A stretch of 64,000 bases of DNA, from NCBI GenBank assembly GCA_002104985.1, contig MCGO01000023.1, positions 186,001 to 250,000 on the forward strand, written 5' to 3'. Source of the DNA: Rhizoclosmatium globosum (Eukaryota; Chytridiomycota; Chytridiomycetes; Chytridiales; Chytriomycetaceae). Positions within the stretch are counted from its first letter, which is position 1, and every line of letters begins with the position of its first letter. A program made the translations under genes and the position numbers. Positions 11,674 through 23,163 of this stretch are shown here, piece after piece. The notes beneath the pieces were generated by a model. That model ran no database searches and was not told where the DNA came from. It was given only the letters and a program-made list of their open reading frames with translations.

Positions 11674-12665
11674 ATGTCACGGATTTCCCTCACTTTGACA
11701 CTTTGCCTTGGAGTTGTGATTGGCGGGACACTTTTGTTCGTTGTTTCTTCCACTTCGAATTCAGGAAAGAAGATGCATTCGTGAGTGTCACCTGGTTTCT
11801 GGTTACCTGGTGGGCTGTAGCTTATTAACACACTGTACCTTGAATTAGAACTGGTCCTTCCTCGCTTGTCATTCGCCACAACCAAATTGTTCTGATTGGA
11901 GACTCTCTCACTGAATACGGATCATCGGAACCTGGTGGATGGGCGTCCCTTCTGACTGCAGAATACTCGAGAAGAGCAACTGTCTCGAACAGGGGATATG
12001 CAAGCTACAACTCGTGGTGGCTCAAGTTTGCCATCGAACCATTGCTTAGGGACGTGGGAAATGTAAACAGAATCAAGTTGGTGACTCTGATGCTCGGATC
12101 AAACGATTACGTCAACGAGCGATACCCCAAACACGTTCCACTTGATATGTACATTGAAAACATGAAGGAAATTATTCAAACTATTCTTCGGGCTGCTCCT
12201 CATGCAAAGTTGTTAGTCATGACGCCTCCGCCAATGAAGATTCGCATCGCTTGGGATGGTGAACAGAGTCCATCGAATCCTTTGGTTTTTGTCACTATTG
12301 AAGACGCGAAACGATATCGCGATGCCTGTCTCAGTCTAGTAGAAAGTCTCAAAAAGGATTTGGAATCTCGTCTGGACGTGTTGGATACTTGGAACTTGTT
12401 CATCAAGGACAAGAAATACGAGAATCCGTCATACGACCCTTCAGAACTAAGTCATTTGTTCAAAGACAATCGCCACTTTAACGCAGAAGGCAACCGTGTT
12501 TTATTTGACGGTGTTGTTGCGAAAACTGCTTCTCAGTGGCCTGAGTTGAGCGCTACAAAGATGGAAACCGTGTTGCCTCTGGACTGGCAAAATGCACCGT
12601 CAGCACTGTCAGGTGATGTTGATGGTGCCAAGAAATGGGTTCTGAAGAATGCTGAGGAGTTGTAG
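11674..12665 (+). CDS. membrane-anchored GDSL/SGNH hydrolase, paralogue 6
   Basis: Exon 1 (11674-11780) starts MSRISLTL and is almost entirely a signal anchor (LCLGVVIGGTLLFVV). A 68-nt intron (GTGAGT to GAATTAG) splits a Ser codon and the second exon runs 11849-12665, giving 307 aa. Blocks: GDSLTE, YNSWW region glycine (block II), GSND instead of GTND (block III keeps the Asn) and DNRHF (Asp/His). It lacks the intron after GDSLTE seen in most paralogues. The 3' part from 12402 is the left end of the large duplicated segment, so a headless copy exists at 31821. Probably a functional extracytoplasmic esterase or lipase. Confidence 0.85.
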
Positions 12666-12776
12666 AATACATCGTTTTTACCCCAATCATCCCTCGATGG
12701 TAGTTTTCCAGCAGTGAGTTTTATTCTCAGTTTACAAGATTAAATTTATTGAAATGCATCTCGACACACATGCACC

Positions 12777-14844
12777 TCACTTATGTTTATAAGTAAATCC
12801 CACAAAAGCTGCTCTAAGCCCTTCCTCGTCCTTCCCCTTATGCTGAAGTACTGGACTCCCTGTCCCACCCACACTCCCCAACCGCTTCAAAATCCCCATC
12901 GCCCCTCCAGTCCCTCCACCGCCAGTCTTTCGTCCTTCCTCAAGCTTCTTTTCAAGCTTCGCCTGCCGCTCTTTCACTTCCTGATACATTTTCATATCAT
13001 TTGGATTCGAAAAGTCGTCAAAGTAGGATGTATCGATAGCGGAGGAGAGGTGTGGAACAAATGGGGGTACGACGGATGGGGAACGGAGTTGATGGAATGG
13101 GTAGTCTTGAAAGAATGGGTGTGCTTGAAGTCTTGAGAGTCCCGCGATACGGTTTTGCGGGTGAGTGATTAGCCTATCCTTTGTAAGTTAATCATTCTCT
13201 TTCAGTTGGTACTAGAGGTTTCTCACTTGGTCACGAGATCCCATGCGCAATCGGACAGATTGAATTCCTCGTCTTCACCGGTATAGACAGGGCGTTCAAG
13301 AACGCGTTCCCAGTGATACACATTCACCCAAATTCCATCAGTATTTGCAGCAGTGAATGGAGGAAATCCGCAAAGACATTCAAACAAGATCGTTCCTAAA
13401 CTCCAATAATCGGCGGATAGACCGTACCCGCTCCCGCTTTTCGTTAGAACCTCAGGTGCCATGTAGTCAGGGCTTCCAACTTGAGAGAAACATCTCATTT
13501 CGACAGTGCGTTTAACGCTTTGGTATAGGTTACGGCGGTCCGCGAGCGATTGATAGATGTATGGTGTTTCCTTGACTTTTTCGAGACGTGCACGCAGGTG
13601 GGCTACGCATTCGTCGGAAAGAGTTCCACGCGAAAGGCCGAAATCAGTTAGCTTAAGGTGGCCGGTTGCATCAATTAAAAAGTTTTCGGGTTTTAGGTCG
13701 CGGTGGATAAAACCGAGACGGTGGAGCTCGGCGACAGCGGTTGCCATTTCTTATATGGAAAATTTATATGGTAATTTGGATGATGAGAGATAACACATAC
13801 CAGCCACGTAAAACCGTGCATGTTCTTCTCTCAAAACTCCACTGTTGTTCAACAAAGTTCTCACGTCACCGCCCGGTACAAACTCCATAGCCAAGTATAC
13901 ATTCTCCATGTCCTGAAAGGCGTAAAATAGCTTGACAAGCCACTCAGAATTTGCTCGAGTCAATATATCGCGCTCTGTGATCGAGTTAAGTCATTGAAAA
14001 TGAACTTTATGGAGAAGGAAAACTTACCAGTTAAAACATGCTGCACCTCCCCCATTTTCTTCAAAGCCCTCTTATTCATTTTCTTGAGAGCCATATATTC
14101 CTTTTCACAACCTCCATCCCGCTTCCTCACCAAAAATACTTGTCCATACCCTCCTTGCCCAATCTGCAAGAGAATCTGGAACGACGAAAGCCGAAGGCGC
14201 GTTCTACGGCTCCTCAAGATTTCACGTTCTGACGCACAAAACTTGTTCCATTCCGCATTTGCTTGAACATCATTCACACAGCGGTTTTCGATATCTTGTT
14301 GCGCGAGTACAGTTCTCTGGCGACGGCTGTCCAAGTATGTGATCAAGTCATAATAGTAATCCAAGAAGTAGACGCTTGTCATTTTCGAGTTTCGCTTCGT
14401 GGCTTCTGAAACGGGTTTTTGTTCCTCTAGACGTACATTTCGAGCGAGGGTGAAGCTGTCAAAGACATCTTCGGAGGGATTGATTCTTTGTTGTTGTGTG
14501 GCTTCAGAAGAAGCAGCGGATGATGGTGGCGGTAAATCCTTTTTCGTTGAGATTTGAAAGTGGTGAAAGTACTTTGACAGGTCTGCGATTGTTGGACGTG
14601 GCGGAAGGGGTGGTGGTTCCTTTAGTCGTGGTAAGTGATTTGGTTATGAATTAAACATTACTGTTACTTTTCTTTCACTCGATTCAGCTGCAGCTGCAGT
14701 TGATGTCGGAATCTCTGGAGCTTCAACGAGGGCAGGAATTGGAATGATCGCGTCAGCTTCTTCTGATTGGCTTTTTAATTTTAACTGAACATTTGCAGGC
14801 GTCGACATTGTTCGAAGCTGCTTCTTTTGTCCAAGCGGATTCAT
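12777..14844 (-). CDS. DBF2/NDR-type AGC protein kinase, copy 1
   Basis: Five exons (14844-14668, 14619-14028, 13974-13801, 13749-13227, 13173-12777) give 620 aa with all splice phases consistent. The kinase domain shows [11 protein letters not shown] (glycine loop), ALKKMNK (catalytic Lys), [18 protein letters not shown], an NDR-family long insert before the activation segment, [12 protein letters not shown] and DYWSLG. The C-terminal tail ends FVGFTYK, a hydrophobic-motif-like site. Relatives of the DBF2/SID2 type bind MOB proteins and act in mitotic exit, septation or Hippo-like signalling. The N-terminal about 110 residues are Pro/Ser/Ala-rich. MNPLGQ at 14844 is a chosen start; an upstream in-frame Met exists at 14934. 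Confidence 0.88.
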
Positions 14845-15032
14845 AGCCTTGGTACAGTAACTCGGTCGGTTTTGGTTGGTTTTGTAACTTTTGTTGACAG
14901 CCACACAGTATACACTGACAATTCTTCGCCTCACTTTTAATTCTTCATCACTACGAGTGAATCATCTTATTTATCACAAAAGTTTAAAGTACATGCAGAA
15001 TTGCAACCAGACCAAACTCTTCGGCAAGAAAT

Positions 15033-16031
15033 TTATTTACCTCCAAACATCCATCTCGATGCAGCTTCATCATCTCCCAGTTCTTCAGCAGGAGCATTCA
15101 AAAAGTTTGATGCAAGTCTAACTGACATATTATCCGCATTCAATTCAGGCCACTTTGTTTCAATAACCGAAAGTACGCCCTTATACATCAATTCATGTCC
15201 CTTCCCCTTGAAATGAAGTCCATCCGAAAAGTACGTGTCCAACGATTTAGGATCGTAGTTTGGATCGAGGTATGTTTGATTCCCTCCAAACAACTCCCAC
15301 ATATCCAACACCGCAACCCTATCACCTTCTATTTCATAAATCCGTTCAAACGCGTTCAAACAAGCCACTCGATACTGTTTCATAGATTCAAAGGTGTAAT
15401 AGTCAAAGACCACAGGGGAACTGATTGGCGGAGGCGTAACCATCAGAATCCGGGCGTTTCGAGTAATCTGACGAATATTCTTGCTTATTTCATTCAAGTA
15501 GTGTTGATACCGGTCAATTGACACATGTTGCGGCGACCTTCCTTTCAGTACGGAATCGTTTGTCCCAATCATCAAAACAACAAGTTTCGTTCGATTCGTG
15601 GGGAATTCGTTCAAGAGACGTGGAGTTGCGAGATTTAGCCAGTACGAATTGTATCCTGAGAATCCACGTGCTGAAACTGTCATTTTGCGAGAGTATCGGC
15701 GGGAAAGGTTGAGGGCCCAGCCTGTTGCATCCAGGCTTCCAAACTGTTGTTAAGGAATTCAGATTAAGATGCTCTCGGTATTTAAAAGAAGAGAATAAAT
15801 AACCTCAGTCAAGGAGTCTCCTAGAAGCAGTATTTGGTCGTACCCCCAATCTTCGACGTGAGGAGTGGTTTGTGATGAAGTATGAGGTTCAGCGTAGCTA
15901 TCCTTATGAGAAGAGAATTGTTTCGTGGGACCAGGGGACTGGAGGAATGTGTATACAAGAAGAAGCGTCAAGAAAAGTAAGGAGCTGAGCTTCACAAGAT
16001 TTGAGTGTCGTCCAAGCAGAAAACGGGTCAT
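15033..16031 (-). CDS. membrane-anchored GDSL/SGNH hydrolase, paralogue 7 (copy 1)
   Basis: Exon 1 (16031-15804) starts MTRFLLGRH with a signal anchor (LSSLLFLTLLLVYTFL) and a polar stalk, and ends with ILLLGDSLTE. The intron 15803-15744 lies right after this block; exon 2 (15743-15033) begins FGSLDATGW. The protein has 312 aa. Block II glycine is in GYNSYW, block III is GTND, block V is DGLHF. All catalytic residues are present, so it is likely an active esterase with its catalytic domain outside the cytosol. A near-identical copy is at 34478-35474. Confidence 0.88.
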
Positions 16032-16244
16032 AATATTCAAAGAGGTTCAAAAGAGAATTCTTCCTCATTATATCCTCTAATAGATCAGATGACTAAACTA
16101 TTCTGCTGATTATTGCAGGGGTGCACGCGAACAATGGATGTCAGCGTTGACATTGTGGATTGATAACATCCCAAAAGTACCTCGGGATAGGTCTGGGCCC
16201 TTCAGCGAAACAAGTGCAAATCATCCACAATCTTAAGGGTCGGA

Positions 16245-17753
16245 ATGGAATCAACAATCGAGCTTCTACGCGAATATGGTAATGAGAGAGCCTGTGATCC
16301 ATATATGTTCAGCAAAGAACTTACTCCTACCTACCAGCAACGTTAAGTTCACGCATTTTGGCCCTATTGCCAATCGAGAAACAATGTAAAGAGCAGGTTC
16401 GGTATTTTCATCCCTTCATTACGAGAAGTTAACGGTTTCAAGGTCAAAGAAATCAAACACATTGAACAGGAACTAGAAAAACACAAGAAAGAGTTGGCGG
16501 AAGCAGTGAACCATCTGGAATCTGTTAAAGAAACTCAAACAGGAGCAACAAGTGTTTTTCGTCGCGGAAGCATCAAGGTAAGAAATAGAAACGCGGAATT
16601 CCAACTCAATACAACTCCCCCGCAGAAACAAGACGATGGCGCCGCAAAACTAATGGAAGCTCAATCTCGTGAACAATCCATCGTTCTCTCAATCACAAAT
16701 CTCAAACAAAGGCTGAAAACAAACACAAAATTCCATGAACGTCTCGTCCAAGAAACCGAACCCTTAGCCGCCTTACGCAGTGACCTCGTCTCCCTCGTTG
16801 CAAAATACTTTTTCATGCACCCATCTACGGAAGAATCCTATTTCTCCAAACAACTCGACCACGCCATCGACGAGTTCTTTATCGCGCACAAAGACAGTCA
16901 CAACCTCAAAACCGCGGCCATAAACGTGCATCGAGGCGTGAAACTCCTGAAACAAGATAAAGGCGTGGTATCAGCGAATAAGGACGTGGACATCGTGGCT
17001 CTTGAGGATATCATCTTCAGCCTTCATTTCCTGCAACTTGCAAACACGTTTTGGCCTAATTTGAGGAGCATTGCGATGCCGGACTCCTTTGATAAAATAA
17101 AAGGAAGTGGAAAGGGTGGAAGTCAACGCGACAATTGGGCAATGGCGAGCGAACGGCTGAATATGTTGAAGGCGCATTTATCGGAGACGGCCGATTTTCT
17201 CAAGAAGGAACAGAAGACGAATATTGAAGTGCTTAATTCAGTGTTTATGAGAATCATGGATGTGTCGGATAAACTCAAGCTCGTGCGCTTCAAAATGATG
17301 GAGGCAAAGCTCATGTCGCTTGTACCTGGGACGGAAAAGAGGACGGTGAAAGATTCACAGTGGAAGAGGATATTAGAGCCTGATATCAACTTTATGAAAA
17401 AGGTCGCTGTCTTGGATATTGTCGTCAAGGATGTTGAGGAGATTGGTCGAGCTGTTGGACAGATATACGTCAGTTCATTTAAATTTGAGGAGGAGTTTGC
17501 AAAGGAAGTTCCTGCGCAGCGGGAGGAAATGCAACGGTCTCCATCGTTTACGATCGTGATTGAAGCACCTTATGAGCCTCCATCAAATACAAACACCCCC
17601 AGAAATATGTCAAGGCAATTGTCTGCTGACGACTTTCCCACTCCTCCAAGCTCTGCTCCGCCAGTTCCAAAGATTGATGCGCTTTTCAGAGTAGATTCTA
17701 TGCCCCGTACAGCGCCAATCAAATCAAACTCGTTGCCGAAAGATACTCCATAA
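16245..17753 (+). CDS. coiled-coil protein of unknown function, copy 1
   Basis: The gene starts MESTIELLREY at 16245. A splice joins TAT-G to the exon beginning CAACGTTAAG, and another joins KEQ to VKEIKHIEQ, leading into the long open exon that ends at 17753. A further possible intron (16578-16625, GTAAGA to GCAG, 48 nt) is in frame, so it may be optional. The N-terminal part is a charged coiled coil (EQELEKHKKELAEAV); the middle is helical with conserved-looking hydrophobic stretches (LVSLVAKYFFMHP, FLQLANTFWPNL); the last 70 residues are Pro/Ser-rich. I do not recognise the family. It is retained intact in both duplicated copies, so it is probably under selection. Confidence 0.72.
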
Positions 17754-17831
17754 TACATGAGATTAAAATGAGATCATATCGTGGCTTTTTTAATGTTCAA
17801 AACTGTGCTTTGTTTCTTTTCCCCTCCCTCA

Positions 17832-18589
17832 TTATTCCTGTTGTGAAATAAAGGTTAGAACGGTGACAGTCGCTTTTAAAATAAACCCTCACCTCTTTTG
17901 TAATCAATACGAATATACCCATGACAGCCAACAAGACTACTTTCAACTGCGGGTAGTCATTCAAAATAATCGTTACCATTCCAATGTATGGCATGTACAT
18001 TGAAACACGTCCCACCACTTCCTTATCCGACACCCACATTTGTCCTCTGTTGTATAGACCACGGTCATCCACTGGATTGTTGTCACCTTTTGTCAAGAGG
18101 TATTGTTTGCCATCAGTGTTGCTTCATGAGTTGGAATTAATGAACAATGATAAGCACGCATTCGCACTTACTTGTCATGTACTTCCAATACTCTGTGCAC
18201 GATGGGAATGACTTTGCCGTCAATCTTGAATACGCAGATATCGCCCACTCGTACGGGGTTGCTGAACATTGAGAGAAGAAGCAAGTCTCCACGTTGGAAA
18301 GCAGGTTCCATAGATTCACTTTTTAATGGATAGGCTTTAATACTTTGTGTAATGTGAAGGGTGAAAGGGGAAGAGACCTGAGAACAACGACAATTGGGCT
18401 TTCTGAGTTTGTGACGACAGCGAGGCCTTTCCACATTGCCAAAGTGGAGGAAACGACGAGGAAAAAGTTGAGGATTTGGTGCAGGATTTGCCGCCTTTGA
18501 TTGAGTTCAATTGTGTTAGTGGCTGTCCTGGGTGAGAGGAGGCCCGGTACTCACACGGACATGTGCTTGAACGAGCCAAAGATTTCCAT
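17832..18589 (-). CDS. SEC11: signal peptidase complex catalytic subunit SEC11, copy 1
   Basis: Five exons (18589-18555, 18494-18378, 18318-18172, 18121-17893, 17837-17832) give 177 aa, the usual SEC11 size. A single N-terminal membrane segment ([14 protein letters not shown]) is followed by SPIVVVLSESMEP with the catalytic Ser, then IPIVHRV with the His that replaces the bacterial Lys, and [13 protein letters not shown] with the conserved acidic residues. It cleaves signal peptides in the ER membrane. The final exon encodes only Glu and the stop. The gene is divergent from the helicase at 18956, with which it shares a promoter region of about 370 bp. Confidence 0.93.
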
Positions 18590-18955
18590 TTTTGGTTGCT
18601 TTGTTGGTTTTGGTTGGTTGGATTCGTTGGTTTGGTTTGGGTGGGTTTTGGGGAAAGTTCCAACTCACCACAACTTCAGTGAATAGAATCAAAAGAGAGT
18701 GTATTAATTGGGCTTTATTAGCCTATGCATTCAGTATTTATACGTAATACAAGCCCTGGCGTAAACGAACTAGGTCTAAGCGAAAACTCCCATAAAAAGC
18801 GCGATGAAAGGCCGATAATGGGAGGAAAGTAAGAGCCGTTGACAGAATTAGCCAAATCATTTTTGAGAGTTCTCTTTTCCGTTTCCAACCAATGACCAAT
18901 CTTCTTTCTTTTTTTCTCCAACCTTCTTTTGTCCTTGAATCCAACCAACTAAACA

Positions 18956-21514
18956 ATGTCCCCCGCCATCGAAAAGAAGAGCAAGAAGAAGTCCAAGGAC
19001 GAAACCGAAGTTGCTGACGTCGCTGCCGAATCGCCAGCAAAAGAAAAGAAACAAAAGAAGAAAAACAAGGACGATCAAGTTGAAGTCGATGAATCCGAAA
19101 CTCCAAAAAAGAAATCAAAGAAACGAAAGGCAGAAACCGAAGACGAGGAATCGCAGAACTATGATCAAGTTAAGCCAAAGAAGGAAAAGAAGGCTAAAGC
19201 AAAGACGACGGAATCGGATGATGAAAAGGAGGCCAAGAAGAAGAAGAGAAAGGTGGACGAAATTAAGGAGGAAACTGTCGAAAGAAGTGACGATGTTGCA
19301 GAGGAGGATATGCAAGGGGACGAGAATGGTGATGAAGGAGCTGGTGAAGAACAGAAGGAGGAAGTCCCAAAAGAACTGCAACTCTCCTCCTACGATCTCA
19401 GTAAATCCACTGTCGACGCTCTCATCAATTCAAACCGTCCCGCATTATTCCCCATCCAAGCCGCCTGTTTCCAAAAAGTTATGGCCGGAAAAGATTTACT
19501 CGGACGCGCTCGAACTGGAACTGGAAAGACTCTCGCATTCACTCTCCCTGTCGTTGAGACTCTCAAAAAGGAGATTGCAAAGAATCGGGCTGAATTCACG
19601 AAACGCGGGCGTCCTCCTTTTGCTCTTATCATGGCTCCAACGCGTGAACTTGCCAACCAAGTGTTTAGAGAGTTTGAAACTATTGCGGCGGGAGAGTTGC
19701 AGATGGTGTGTGTTTATGGTGGATCTCCTTATGAAGTTCAAAGTGAGTGTTTTGTACTATTGTTTTTGGGACAAATAGTAACAATTTGTAATCAGATCGT
19801 GCATTCATGAATGGAGTAGATGTGGTTGTTGGTACGCCAGGTCGTTTGATGGATCACGTCGACCGTGGAACTTTGAAACTTCATAACCTTAAGGTAATTA
19901 CTATCGACTGGCACCCAAACATAAGCTTAACGTTTCCTTCATACAGTTCGTTGTACTTGATGAGTGTGACCAAATGTTAGACATCGGTAGGTGTCCTTCA
20001 GCTCCTCTTTTGTAATTTCAATCTAAATACACTTCAATAGGTTTCGCGGAAAACATGGAAAAGATTTTGCAAGACGTTGCAACTCAAAAAGAGGCTCAAG
20101 GCACGGCAAAGTCGCGTCCACTTCAAACCTTGCTCTTTTCTGCTACGTTACCATCCTGGATTGACGGTGTACTTAAAAAGTACATGAAGGAGGATCGTGA
20201 AACCGTTGATCTTGTTGGATCCCAGAAGTTGAAGACGAGTGAGAAAGTCACCCATTTGTGTATCCCCTCAAAGTGGCAGAACCGTGCCGACATTTTGGGG
20301 GATATTGTTGCAGTTTATGGTCGCGGCGGAAGCTCTCGTACAATCGTTTTTGTCGAGACTAAAAATGAAGCGAATGAACTTGGACTGAATGAAAAGTTGG
20401 CGGCATTTGGAACGCAAGTTCTTCACGGAGATGTTCAGCAAAAGACCAGAGAGACTGCTATTCAAGGATTCAGAGACGGAAAGTTCAGATGTCTTGTGAC
20501 TAGTAAGTTCAATAATTGAACGCCCATCTTTAATAACTCTATCAAACAGCCAACGTGTGTGCTCGTGGTGTCGATATCCCTGAAGTCGATTTAGTCATCA
20601 ACTGTGAGCCTCCAGGCGACGTTGAAACATATGTGCACAGATCTGGACGAACTGGACGAGCTGGAAAGTCTGGAGTCTGTGTGACATTCTACAAGCAACA
20701 ACAAGAATACCTCCTTCAAAACATTACCCGCAAAGCCGGAGTTCAGTTCAAAAAAGCTGGAGCCCCACAACCAAAAGATATCATCAAATCCCGGTCCCTC
20801 GACTCCTTGGAAAACCTCCGAGCCGTACACCCTGGTGCCTTGGCATACTTCAGTGACGCTGCGGAATCCATTCTCGCACACTACAAAAACGATCCAATCA
20901 CAGCTCTCTCCGCAGCCCTCGCGGTCATCTGCAACACCACAAAACCCCTCCCCCCACGCTCCTTACTCTCCGCAACCGAAGGCTTCTTAACAGTCTTATT
21001 CCAATGCAACCAAAAAATCCGAAACGTCGGGTTTGTCAAATCAATCGTCCAACGCAGTCACCCTGGAATCGGGTGGGAAGATGCGCTCGGATGGAGACTT
21101 ACGAAGGACGAGACGGGTGTTGTGTGTGATGTCAAAGCAGATAAAATTGAGGAGTTAGAGGGTGGACACTTTAAACTTGGGGGTGTTGTTTGGAATGGAA
21201 AGGGGGTTGAGATTTCGTTGCCTACTGAGGTGCCTGAGATGATGGAGAGTAGTAATTCTGGAGGTGGGTTCCAGTCTGGAGGTCGTGGAGGATTTGGAGG
21301 ACGAGGAGGTAGTTATGGAGGTCGTGGTGGAAGTTCTGGAGGTTATGGGGGTAGAGGAGGTAGTTCCGGTGGAAGCTACAGTTCAAGAGGAGGTAGTTCT
21401 GGTGGTTCGAGGGGAGGTTTTGGATCTCGAGGAGGTGCTAGTTCAGGTGGATTTGGTGGAAGAGGTGGGTCGCGTGGTGGAGGTTTCGGATCAAGGGGTC
21501 GAGGTGCTCATTAA
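18956..21514 (+). CDS. nucleolar DDX21/DDX50-type DEAD-box RNA helicase, copy 1
   Basis: Five exons (18956-19742, 19796-19893, 19947-19986, 20041-20502, 20550-21514) give 783 aa. The N-terminal 150 residues are Lys/Glu-rich, nucleolar-type. Helicase motifs: ARTGTGKT (I), PTREL (Ia), GTPGR (Ib), DECD instead of DEAD (II), SAT (III), ARGVDIP (V) and [10 protein letters not shown] (VI). A GUCT-like domain (about [17 protein letters not shown]) and a C-terminal Gly/Arg/Ser-rich tail with RGG repeats complete the DDX21/Gu layout. The role is in rRNA processing and nucleolar RNA handling. The last two exons encode the same protein as in copy 2. Confidence 0.92.
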
Positions 21515-21852
21515 CTGAATAAATAAAATAAAGTGACTTAATTTCTCCCAGAATGTCGTAATTCGATTATACATGAGAGTAGGGTTGCAGTAAAGAACCC
21601 ACATTTGGTATTAATTTGACTCATTAAAAGTCTGGCTCAAACATCGCTGGCTCAAGATACTTGTCTTGTAAGTTGTGTGCTGGGTTTCATTGACAGGAAT
21701 GCCTCTGTGAATTCAGAGGTTTTAGAACAAGGGAAACTCTGCGGTTATGCCAAAGCAGTCCGTAGAGCTTTGGTGTCGAAAATAAAATTTTCGAGAACAG
21801 GGTTCGTAGGAACCTTTGGTACTACTTTCTGTTTCGAGGCCCTGCCAGACAA
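21515..21852. other. end of duplicated segment and two adjacent hairpins
   Basis: Homology with copy 2 continues past the helicase stop to 21748. Immediately beyond it lie two perfect inverted repeats: CCAAAGC/GCTTTGG at 21750-21773 and CGAAAAT/ATTTTCG around an AAA loop at 21777-21793. No gene is seen. Confidence 0.6.
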
Positions 21853-23163
21853 GGGAATAAGATACAGGGAGGGTCACGACTCCTTTTTTGGCTTTTTCCG
21901 ATGTTCGATGTCAGGCCATTTTGCTCACCTGAACTTTGAGGAAATCAAGGATACGTCACGGAAAGCGCTCTCACCTCACCTACAACAACAACAGCGTCGA
22001 TCCGAATACACAGGTGTGTAGCTTAGACGGTATACTATCGATTGATGTTTGATTTGGGCTGATTGGGTTTGGTTTAAAGCAGCTACCTTCTCTTCTACAC
22101 TTGCAACACTCTACAAGAAGCTGGCCGGTATGGTTCTCTGTGTAAGTCCGCTCATATCTTTTTGTCACTTATTTAAAGCTCTCTATAAAGTTTGATAGAA
22201 GGAACTCTTCTAATCGTTTCGTTTTACTCTCTAGTGTCTTCGCTGCAAAACTGGCTCTCGTGTCCGAGCTACCCGTTACTGTCGCCGCTGTGAACTTCGT
22301 GGAATCCGCATTAATTGACATTCTTGCTCTCACTCTCAATATGCTGCTGAAAAGGGCATTCTTATTGCTTTCAGTCAAGTTCCAAGTCCAAACCATCCAC
22401 ATTAGGAACCTGCCAAGCAATCCAATCGTCACCACGCCATGTCAATAATCAGTACTTCAGAAGATCATTCGAAAGAAATGAGGGCTATGCGTCTTCTGGT
22501 AGGAATGTGTGGAAAATGGCGTTACTAGGAAAGAGGCCGATGTTAATTTCTACGCTGATTGCAGATAATGCGCGTGACACTGTACAAGAAGAAGGGGAAG
22601 TTTTGGATAATCAGACCAGTATTGTGACAGAAGGAGCAGTTGTTTCACGAAAGACGAAGTAAGAGGAAGGGATATAAGGTTTTGTTTATTTGCGCATATT
22701 GGGTATAATAAACAGCTAGAAGAAACCCCTAAACAGTTAGAAGAAAACATGGAACAAGGAGAGAGACACGTCGACGACAGACTCGGACAACTGAAGTCCT
22801 TCAATTTTAAAGTTCCCTTGATGCCCCTTTGTATTCAATATATTTCACATTATTATATACCGTGGATTAAGTTTCAGCCAATTCTGTACAGGCCTGCACT
22901 TCCTCTCGTTTGAAGATGGGTCAACAGCGATCTAGTCGCAACAGCTCAACATCCATTGCCGTAGCTCTTTCCATACATTAGCTTACCTAATTCCAATCGA
23001 TGGTCAAAGGATGAGCTGACGAGATGGTGGTGCTATGGTGTAATGGGCTGGAGAAGCCGTTCCTCACGCTTTTGGTGAGAAATGGGGGAGCAAAAGGGCC
23101 TGACATCGAACATCGGAAAAAGCCAAAAAAGGAGTCGTGACCCTCCCTGTATCTTATTCCCTT
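21853..23163. repeat. 1.3-kb island bounded by 82-bp inverted repeats
   Basis: About 82 bp at 21853-21934 (starting GACAAGGGAATAAGATAC) are found again as the reverse complement at 23081-23163 with only a few differences. This layout fits a TIR-type element or its remnant. I could not find a clear target duplication, and the similarity fades outside the core instead of stopping at a sharp end, so it may also be a simple inverted duplication. Confidence 0.6.
22130..22662 (+). pseudogene. possible remnant of a small Cys-rich protein gene
   Basis: An ATG at 22130 opens MVLC, followed by a possible intron (22142-22234, GTAAGT to CTCTAG) and an exon reading CLRCKTGSRVRATRYCRRC, with two C-x-x-C pairs spaced like a zinc ribbon. 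A TGA follows at about 22316. Beyond it the same frame is open except for one TAG (next to an acceptor-like CACATTAG at about 22407) up to a TAA at 22662. I do not recognise the protein. It lies inside the inverted-repeat island and could be a decayed gene or chance. Confidence 0.25.

Larger units (their letters stand above)
12402..21748 (+). repeat. segmental duplication, copy 1 (about 9.35 kb, direct)
   Basis: The sequence from ATCAAGGACAAG at 12402 to GCGGTTAT at 21748 recurs in the same order and orientation at 31821-42084. By eye most divergence is scattered single-base differences and small indels. It holds the 3' end of a GDSL gene, a DBF2-like kinase, a GDSL gene, a coiled-coil gene, SEC11 and a DDX21-type helicase. 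The left end cuts a GDSL gene that is complete only here, so this looks like the source copy. Length difference between copies is explained by an 874-bp element plus its 9-bp target duplication in copy 2 and about 40 bp of small indels. Confidence 0.93.

Noticed and set aside
11526..11885. 119-codon minus-strand frame opposite exon 1 of the GDSL gene at 11674
   Set aside because: No domain, and the opposite strand has a clear start, signal anchor and matching splice phase; treated as a shadow.
18319..18377. A very short 35-nt intron in SEC11
   Set aside because: A downstream acceptor (AAAAAG at 18319) gives an ordinary 59-nt intron and restores VVVLSESMEP exactly, so the short version was dropped.
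21264..21518. Val/Glu-rich 84-codon frame over the helicase C-terminus
   Set aside because: Out-of-frame reading of the RGG/Gly-rich tail, present in both copies for that reason only.
22169..22435. 88-codon minus-strand frame in the inverted-repeat island
   Set aside because: It is the reverse of the Cys-rich frame and has no recognisable features.
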